Positions 27,792-33,024 of a stretch of 33,024 nt of DNA are shown here, in pieces. The notes under the pieces were generated by a model. The model was not told the origin of the DNA. It saw only the letters and a list, made by a program, of their open reading frames with translations, and made no database searches. A program made the translations under genes and the position numbers. This DNA comes from Enterobacter sichuanensis (GTDB lineage Bacteria > Pseudomonadota > Gammaproteobacteria > Enterobacterales > Enterobacteriaceae), in the NCBI RefSeq assembly GCF_002939185.1, contig NZ_POVL01000052.1, positions 1 through 33,024 on the forward strand, written 5' to 3'. Within the stretch, counting starts at the first letter, position 1. Every line of letters begins with the position of its first letter.

Positions 27792-28867
27792 CTGCACTGA
27801 TTCACATCCTGGGATCGGATATCCCACACCATAACCAGACCGTTTTGCGGTTTTTCAACGACGAGCTGGCATCGGGTAATCCCGATGCGCGTGAGTTTAT
27901 GGTTGCAGGTCAGGATAAGGGCCTGAGCGCAGCATTTCCGGCGCTGAATATGAGCTTCTGGCCGGATAAGGCCACGCTGGCAAAGGCGGTGATTGCCAAA
28001 GCCAAAGCGGATCGTGAGCAACGATTCTTCTTCCACGGGCAGTTTAATACCGGCCTGTGGCTGGGGCTTCTCAGCGGGGGGATTAAACCTTCCCAGTGCA
28101 GCTGGCATATCTGGGGGGCCGATCTCTACGAAGTCTCCCGCGGCTGGAAATTCCGTCTGTTCTATCCCCTGCGCCGCATGGCCCAGGGGCGGGTGGGCTG
28201 CGTTTTTGCTACCCGTGGCGATCTCAACTATTTTGCGAAACAGCATCCGAATGTGCGTGGTGAGCTGCTCTATTTCCCGACCCGCATGGATCCGGCGTTG
28301 AACGCCATGGCAAATGACACGGTGCGAGAAGGCAAGCTGACGATCCTGGTGGGGAATTCCGGCGATCGCAGTAACGAACATGTTGCAGCGCTCAGGGCGG
28401 TGCATCAGCAGTTTGGCGACACGGTGAAGGTGGTGGTGCCGATGGGTTATCCCGCCAATAACGACGCCTACATTGATGAGGTTCGCCAGCAGGGACTCGC
28501 GTTATTCAGCGCGGAGAATTTGCATATTCTGCGGGATAAGCTGGAATTTGAGGAGTATCTCGCGCTGCTGAGAAAATGCGACCTCGGGTATTTCATCTTT
28601 GCTCGTCAGCAGGGCATTGGCACGCTGTGTCTGCTTATTCAGGCGGGGATCCCGTGCGTGCTCAACCGCGACAACCCGTTCTGGCAGGACATGGCCGAAC
28701 AGCATCTTCCGGTCCTGTTTACCACGGATGTGCTTAATGAAGAGGTTGTTCGGGAAGCACAGCGACAGCTGGCGCTGGTGGATAAAAACGCCATCGACTT
28801 CTTTAGCCCGAATTACCTCACGCCGTGGCACCGCGCACTGCGTATCGCTGCAGGAGACAAAGCATGA
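27788..28867 (+). CDS. wecF: WecF, TDP-Fuc4NAc:lipid II Fuc4NAc transferase
   Basis: WecF (glycosyltransferase family 56) adds the third sugar, Fuc4NAc, to lipid II to make lipid III on the cytoplasmic face. The 359 residues match E. coli in length. The N-terminal [13 protein letters not shown] and the donor-side [18 protein letters not shown] segment are family features. No membrane span is seen; a basic surface is likely. It is coupled by ATGA overlaps to wzxE upstream and wzyE downstream. Confidence 0.95.
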   Translation: MTALIHILGSDIPHHNQTVLRFFNDELASGNPDAREFMVAGQDKGLSAAFPALNMSFWPDKATLAKAVIAKAKADREQRFFFHGQFNTGLWLGLLSGGIKPSQCSWHIWGADLYEVSRGWKFRLFYPLRRMAQGRVGCVFATRGDLNYFAKQHPNVRGELLYFPTRMDPALNAMANDTVREGKLTILVGNSGDRSNEHVAALRAVHQQFGDTVKVVVPMGYPANNDAYIDEVRQQGLALFSAENLHILRDKLEFEEYLALLRKCDLGYFIFARQQGIGTLCLLIQAGIPCVLNRDNPFWQDMAEQHLPVLFTTDVLNEEVVREAQRQLALVDKNAIDFFSPNYLTPWHRALRIAAGDKA

Positions 28868-30216
28868 GCCAGTTGCAATTCAGCGGTTTGCTGGTCGTTT
28901 GGCTGCTAAGCATCCTGTTTATCGGTACGCTCACCTGGTTCGAATTCCGCCGCGTGCGTTTCAACTTTAACGTGTTCTTCTCGTTATTGTTTCTGCTGAC
29001 GTTCTTTTTCGGTTTCCCGCTCACCAGCATTCTGGTCTTCCGCTTTGACGTGAGCGTCGCGCCGCCGGAAATTTTGCTCCAGGCGCTTCTGGCAGCGACC
29101 TGCTTCTATGCGGTCTACTACGTTACTTATAAAACGCGTCTGCGTTCCGCGCAGGCCGCCGCGCCGCGCCGGGCGCTATTTACCATGAACCGTGTGGAGA
29201 CCCACCTGACGTGGGTGATGCTGATGAGCATTGCCCTGGTCAGTGTCGGTATCTTCTTCATGCATAACGGCTTCCTGCTGTTTAAGCTTCACTCCTACAG
29301 CCAGATTTTTTCTGCCGAAGTATCGGGCGTGGCGTTTAAGCGTTTCTTCTACTTCTTCATCCCGGCGATGCTGGTGATCTTTTTCCTGCGTCAGGACAGC
29401 AAAGCGTGGCTGTTCTTCCTGGTCAGTACCGTTGCGTTTGGCATCCTGACCTATATGATTGTGGGCGGTACGCGCGCCAATATCATTATCGCTTTCGCCA
29501 TCTTCCTGTTTATTGGCATCATCCGCGGCTGGATCTCGCTGTGGATGCTGGTTGCCGCCGGGGTGTTTGGCATTGTGGGGATGTTCTGGCTGGCGCTGAA
29601 GCGGTACGGAATGAACGTGGCGGGTGATGAGGCATTTTATACGTTCCTCTACCTTACGCGGGATACGTTCTCGCCGTGGGAAAACCTGGCATTACTGCTG
29701 CAAAACTACGACAAGATTGATTTCCAGGGGCTGGCGCCGATTGTTCGCGACTTCTACGTCTTTATCCCTTCCTGGCTATGGCCGGACCGCCCTGGCGTGG
29801 TGCTGAATACGGCGAACTACTTTACGTGGGAAGTGCTGAACAACCATTCCGGTCTGGCAATCTCGCCAACGCTGCTCGGTTCCCTGGTGGTGATGGGGGG
29901 GGCGTGGTTCATTCTGCCCGGGGCGGTTGCCGTGGGGCTGATTATCAAGTGGTTCGACTGGCTTTACCTGCGTGGCAATGAAGAGACCAACCGCTATAAA
30001 GCGGCCATTTTGCACAGTTTCTGCTTCGGTGCCATTTTCAATATGATCGTTCTGGCGCGTGAAGGACTGGATTCGTTTGTTTCGCGCGTGGTGTTCTTCA
30101 TGGTTGTTTTCGGCGTCTGCCTGTTACTGGCCAAGCTGTTGTACTGGCTGTTTGACAATGCAGGGCTTGTGCACAGGCGCGAGCGTCAGGGCAGCACAAC
30201 GCTGTCACAAGTCTGA
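28864..30216 (+). CDS. wzyE: WzyE, ECA polymerase
   Basis: WzyE joins the trisaccharide repeats on the periplasmic side, with WzzE controlling length. The 450-residue, strongly hydrophobic protein has roughly 11-12 membrane segments and a large loop around residues 265-330 with the conserved LKRYGMNV and FIPSWLWP segments. The start is ATG at 28864, overlapping the wecF stop; an in-frame ATG at 28825 lies within wecF and would add an unlikely basic extension. wecG starts 12 bases after its stop. Confidence 0.95.
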   Translation: MSQLQFSGLLVVWLLSILFIGTLTWFEFRRVRFNFNVFFSLLFLLTFFFGFPLTSILVFRFDVSVAPPEILLQALLAATCFYAVYYVTYKTRLRSAQAAAPRRALFTMNRVETHLTWVMLMSIALVSVGIFFMHNGFLLFKLHSYSQIFSAEVSGVAFKRFFYFFIPAMLVIFFLRQDSKAWLFFLVSTVAFGILTYMIVGGTRANIIIAFAIFLFIGIIRGWISLWMLVAAGVFGIVGMFWLALKRYGMNVAGDEAFYTFLYLTRDTFSPWENLALLLQNYDKIDFQGLAPIVRDFYVFIPSWLWPDRPGVVLNTANYFTWEVLNNHSGLAISPTLLGSLVVMGGAWFILPGAVAVGLIIKWFDWLYLRGNEETNRYKAAILHSFCFGAIFNMIVLAREGLDSFVSRVVFFMVVFGVCLLLAKLLYWLFDNAGLVHRRERQGSTTLSQV

Positions 30217-30228
30217 GTAAGGATAGTA

Positions 30229-30969
30229 ATGACTGATAACATTTCTGCACCGCGCTATGCGCTACGTGGTCTGCAGCTGATTGGCTGGCGCGACATGCAG
30301 CATGCGCTGGACTTTCTCTTCGCCGACGGCCAGATGAAATCCGGTACGCTGGTCGCCATCAATGCGGAAAAGATGCTGGCGGTGGAGGATAACGCCGAGG
30401 TCAGAAGCCTGATTGAAGCGGCGGAGTTTAAGTACGCGGACGGCATCAGCGTGGTTCGCTCCATCCGTAAAAAGTATCCTGACGCTAATGTTTCTCGCGT
30501 GGCGGGAGCCGATCTCTGGGAGCAGCTCATGGCTCGCGCCGGCGCGCAGGGCACGCCCGTGTTCCTGATTGGCGGGAAGCCGGAGGTGCTGGCTCAGACT
30601 GAGGAGAAACTGCGTCGTCAATGGAATGTGAATATTGTCGGCAGTCAGGATGGTTACTTCAAACCTGAAGCACGGCAGGCCCTGTTTGAGCGCGTTCGTG
30701 ACAGCGGGGCGAAAATTGTCACCGTGGCGATGGGCTCCCCGCGCCAGGAGATCCTGATGCGTGACTGCCGTCTGGTCTGCCCTGATGCCCTTTATATGGG
30801 TGTCGGCGGCACGTATGACGTCTTTACCGGCCACGTTAAGCGTGCGCCTAAGGTTTGGCAAAATCTCGGGCTGGAGTGGCTGTACCGCCTGTTATCGCAA
30901 CCGACGCGTATTAAACGACAGATCCGTCTGCTTCGCTACCTCGCCTGGCATCACACCGGGAAAATGTAA
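30229..30969 (+). CDS. wecG: WecG, UDP-ManNAcA transferase (lipid II synthesis)
   Basis: WecG adds ManNAcA to Und-PP-GlcNAc to form ECA lipid II. It is a family 26 glycosyltransferase (TagA/WecG fold) of 246 residues. Conserved blocks are NAEKM (45-49), YADGISVVR (69-77), and GSPRQE (169-174). It is the last gene of the ECA operon; the gap to yifK is 197 bases with a stem-loop at 30979-31000 but no clear U-tract terminator. Confidence 0.95.
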   Translation: MTDNISAPRYALRGLQLIGWRDMQHALDFLFADGQMKSGTLVAINAEKMLAVEDNAEVRSLIEAAEFKYADGISVVRSIRKKYPDANVSRVAGADLWEQLMARAGAQGTPVFLIGGKPEVLAQTEEKLRRQWNVNIVGSQDGYFKPEARQALFERVRDSGAKIVTVAMGSPRQEILMRDCRLVCPDALYMGVGGTYDVFTGHVKRAPKVWQNLGLEWLYRLLSQPTRIKRQIRLLRYLAWHHTGKM

Positions 30970-30978
30970 TCAAAATGT

Positions 30979-31000
30979 AGCGCGATATGCTATTCGCGCT
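30979..31000 (+). other. Stem-loop after wecG
   Basis: AGCGCGA (30979-30985) pairs with TCGCGCT (30994-31000) around TATGCTAT, 9 bases after the wecG stop. GCAACTCGCC follows, so there is no U-tract. It may mark the 3' end of the ECA mRNA without being an intrinsic terminator. Confidence 0.5.
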
Positions 31001-31124
31001 GCAACTCGCCTGCAAAACTGCTGATAATCTGTGCAATGCATTCATTTTTTTAATGCATCGTTTGCCATTTGGCACATTTTAAGAAACCATTCGCTCCGTA
31101 TTTTAGTCCCCCTAAAAAACAATA

Positions 31125-31141
31125 CCCGGTCTTAAGCCGGG
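31125..31141 (+). other. Small stem-loop and C/A-rich leader of yifK
   Basis: CCCGG (31125-31129) pairs with CCGGG (31137-31141), followed by AAACAGCAAACACAATCG just before the GAGG ribosome site. yifK mRNA is a known target of the small RNA GcvB in Salmonella, and GcvB binds such C/A-rich segments. The link here is inference. Confidence 0.4.
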
Positions 31142-31166
31142 AAACAGCAAACACAATCGAGGATCT

Positions 31167-32552
31167 ATGGCTGAGAAAAAACCGGAGCTACAGCGTGGGC
31201 TGGAAGCTCGTCATATTGAACTGATAGCGCTGGGCGGCACTATCGGCGTGGGCCTGTTTATGGGTTCGGCAAGCACGCTCAAATGGGCTGGCCCTTCCGT
31301 CTTACTGGCGTACATTATCGCCGGGCTGTTTGTTTTCTTCATTATGCGTTCCATGGGCGAAATGCTCTTCCTGGAACCGGTAACCGGCTCTTTTGCCGTT
31401 TATGCACACCGGTATATGAGCCCGTTCTTTGGCTACCTGACGGCCTGGTCATACTGGTTTATGTGGATGGCGGTGGGCATTTCAGAGATCACCGCGATAG
31501 GGGTCTACGTTCAGTTCTGGTTCCCGGATATGGCCCAGTGGATACCCGCGCTAATAGCCGTGGGGCTGGTGGCGCTGGCAAACCTGGCCGCCGTACGTCT
31601 TTACGGTGAGATCGAGTTCTGGTTTGCAATGATTAAAGTCACCACCATTATCGTGATGATTGTCGTCGGACTGGGCGTGATTTTCTTCGGCTTTGGCAAC
31701 GGTGGACACGCGATTGGCTTTGGCAATCTGACCGAAAATGGCGGCTTCTTCGCTGGCGGCTGGAAAGGCTTCCTGACGGCGCTGTGTATCGTTGTGGCTT
31801 CGTATCAGGGCGTGGAGCTCATCGGGATCACAGCCGGTGAAGCGAAAAACCCACAGGTTACGCTGCGTAGTGCAGTGGGCAAAGTACTGTGGCGTATCCT
31901 GATTTTTTATGTGGGCGCGATCTTCGTTATCGTGACCATCTTCCCGTGGAACGAAATTGGCACGACGGGGAGTCCGTTTGTTTTAACCTTCGCCAAAATT
32001 GGTATCACGGCGGCGGCAGGTATCATTAACTTTGTGGTCCTGACGGCGGCGCTGTCAGGCTGTAACAGCGGGATGTATAGCTGTGGGCGTATGCTCTATG
32101 CGCTCTCGAAGAATAACCAGCTGCCTGCGGCAATGAGCAAAGTCTCACGTGCTGGCGTGCCGGTTGCGGGTGTGGCGGTATCCATTGCTATCCTGCTGAT
32201 TGGCTCTTGCCTGAATTACATCATCCCGAATCCGCAGCGCGTGTTCGTTTATGTCTACAGTGCCAGCGTACTGCCGGGCATGGTGCCGTGGTTTGTTATC
32301 CTCATCAGCCAGCTGCGTTTCCGTCATGCGCATAAAAAGGCGATTGCAAGCCATCCGTTCCGCTCAATACTGTTCCCGTATGCGAACTATTTGACGATGG
32401 CGTTCCTGATTTGCGTATTAATCGGAATGTACTTTAATGAAGATACCCGCATGTCGCTGTTTGTCGGGATGATCTTCCTGGCGGCCGTGACGGCGGCGTA
32501 TAAGCTTTTTGGCCTGGGTCGCCGTGCCACCACGCAGAAAGTGGAGGAATAA
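31167..32552 (+). CDS. yifK: YifK, amino-acid permease (APC superfamily, AAT family)
   Basis: This 461-residue inner-membrane permease has 12 predicted membrane segments. The hallmark [11 protein letters not shown] of segment 1 (residues 23-33) and the conserved [20 protein letters not shown] region (residues 58-77) identify the AAT subfamily (AroP, PheP, CycA, ProY relatives). In E. coli YifK has been reported as a threonine/serine proton symporter. GAGG lies 6 bases before the ATG. It stands alone between the ECA operon and the argX tRNA operon, as in E. coli. Substrate is by homology. Confidence 0.93.
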   Translation: MAEKKPELQRGLEARHIELIALGGTIGVGLFMGSASTLKWAGPSVLLAYIIAGLFVFFIMRSMGEMLFLEPVTGSFAVYAHRYMSPFFGYLTAWSYWFMWMAVGISEITAIGVYVQFWFPDMAQWIPALIAVGLVALANLAAVRLYGEIEFWFAMIKVTTIIVMIVVGLGVIFFGFGNGGHAIGFGNLTENGGFFAGGWKGFLTALCIVVASYQGVELIGITAGEAKNPQVTLRSAVGKVLWRILIFYVGAIFVIVTIFPWNEIGTTGSPFVLTFAKIGITAAAGIINFVVLTAALSGCNSGMYSCGRMLYALSKNNQLPAAMSKVSRAGVPVAGVAVSIAILLIGSCLNYIIPNPQRVFVYVYSASVLPGMVPWFVILISQLRFRHAHKKAIASHPFRSILFPYANYLTMAFLICVLIGMYFNEDTRMSLFVGMIFLAAVTAAYKLFGLGRRATTQKVEE

Positions 32553-32558
32553 GCGGCA

Positions 32559-32593
32559 AAATGTGCAAACCATAACCAAACGCGCATTTTTTT
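32559..32593 (+). terminator. Probable intrinsic terminator of yifK
   Basis: AAATGTGC (32559-32566) pairs with GCGCATTT (32582-32589) with one G-U pair and a 15-base loop, running into seven T residues (32587-32593). The long loop makes it weaker than the others in this window. Confidence 0.55.
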
Positions 32594-32604
32594 CAAAAAA
32601 GCAC

Positions 32605-32633
32605 TAGACAGCGGGGTCGGAGGTACGTAATAT
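32605..32633 (+). promoter_or_regulatory. Promoter of the argX-hisR-leuT tRNA operon
   Basis: TAGACA (32605-32610, 5 of 6) and TAATAT (32628-32633) are 17 bases apart. The sequence after the -10, CCAGCCCCGC, is a GC-rich discriminator typical of stable-RNA promoters repressed by ppGpp. RNA would start near 32640, about 15 bases before argX. Confidence 0.65.
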
Positions 32634-32654
32634 CCAGCCCCGCAACGGCGCTAA

Positions 32655-32731
<77 letters not shown>

Positions 32732-32797
32732 TTTTAGTCCCGGCGCTAGAGCTGCGGTGGTCTGAGAAGTAGTCAGTACCGCGTGAAAGAATACAGT

Positions 32798-32874
32798 GGT
32801 GGCTATAGCTCAGTTGGTAGAGCCCTGGATTGTGATTCCAGTTGTCGTGGGTTCGAATCCCATTAGCCACCCCA
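32798..32874 (+). tRNA. hisR: tRNA-His (anticodon GTG)
   Basis: The 77-base tRNA includes the extra 5' G(-1) that faces C73, the identity element of tRNA-His. The anticodon stem is CTGGA/TCCAG and the loop TTGTGAT puts GTG at 32832-32834. CCA is encoded. It lies 66 bases after argX. Confidence 0.98.
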
Positions 32875-32895
32875 TTATTGAAAGAGTTGTGAATT

Positions 32896-32981
32896 GCGAA
32901 GGTGGCGGAATTGGTAGACGCGCTAGCTTCAGGTGTTAGTGTCCTTAGGATGTGGGGGTTCGAGTCCCCCCCCTCGCACCA
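32896..32981 (+). tRNA. leuT: tRNA-Leu (anticodon CAG)
   Basis: The 86-base class II tRNA has a long variable arm, anticodon CAG at 32930-32932 (reads CUG) and encoded CCA. The variable arm GTCC-TTA-GGAT has a 3-base loop and a G-U pair, one base shorter than the E. coli gene as I recall it. Bases 32982-33024 after it hold only A+T-rich spacer; in E. coli proM would follow. Confidence 0.97.
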
Positions 32982-33024
32982 CGACTTTTAAATGAATTGA
33001 ACTAAAAATTCAAAAAGCAGTACA

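Noticed and set aside
28825..28863. 13-codon N-terminal extension of wzyE
   Set aside because: It overlaps wecF and adds a basic segment before the first membrane span; ATGA overlap at 28864 fits the operon style and E. coli length.

Overview
The window is a piece of a gamma-proteobacterial chromosome of the family Enterobacteriaceae. Nearly every protein reads as a close relative of its Escherichia coli K-12 counterpart, and the gene order is that of the E. coli 84-86 min region. The genus is probably near Enterobacter, Lelliottia, Leclercia or Klebsiella, judged from the degree of divergence, the REP-type repeats and one operon difference. I cannot fix the species from sequence alone. There is no sign of phage, plasmid, insertion sequence or CRISPR. 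This is core chromosome, and I found no undescribed system in it.

Layout. (1) 1-3043: tRNA-Trp with its terminator, which in E. coli lies at the end of rrnC; then hdfR (minus), maoP (plus) and comM/yifB (minus). (2) 3313-12499: the isoleucine-valine regulon. It comprises the attenuator leader ilvL, the tiny ilvX, an intact ilvG, then ilvM, ilvE, ilvD and ilvA, followed by the divergent regulator ilvY and its target ilvC. ilvA makes 2-ketobutyrate from threonine. ilvGM condenses keto acids, ilvC reduces and rearranges them, ilvD dehydrates, and ilvE transaminates. (3) 12593-19923: housekeeping genes ppiC (minus), rep (plus), gppA and rhlB (minus, one operon), trxA (plus), the rho leader with a probable rhoL peptide, and rho with a strong terminator. 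(4) 20039-30969: the enterobacterial common antigen (ECA) operon wecA-wzzE-wecB-wecC-wecD-wecE-wzxE-wecF-wzyE-wecG, tightly packed with several 4-base overlaps. It makes lipid-linked GlcNAc-ManNAcA-Fuc4NAc, flips it, polymerises it and sets chain length. (5) 31167-32981: the amino-acid permease yifK, then a stringent-type promoter and the tRNA operon argX-hisR-leuT, cut by the window end before the proM expected from E. coli.

The most notable departure from E. coli is in the ECA operon. wecC overlaps wecD directly, so rffG and rffH (dTDP-glucose 4,6-dehydratase and glucose-1-phosphate thymidylyltransferase) are absent from the locus, although the downstream steps that need their product are intact. 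Smaller points are a probable rhoL whose middle appears frame-shifted relative to E. coli but whose ends keep frame, palindromic repeats at three converging gene junctions, and several stem-loops in leaders and spacers (wecA, wzzE-wecB, trxA, trxA-rho). Statements about E. coli orthologues come from memory of those proteins, not from an alignment run.
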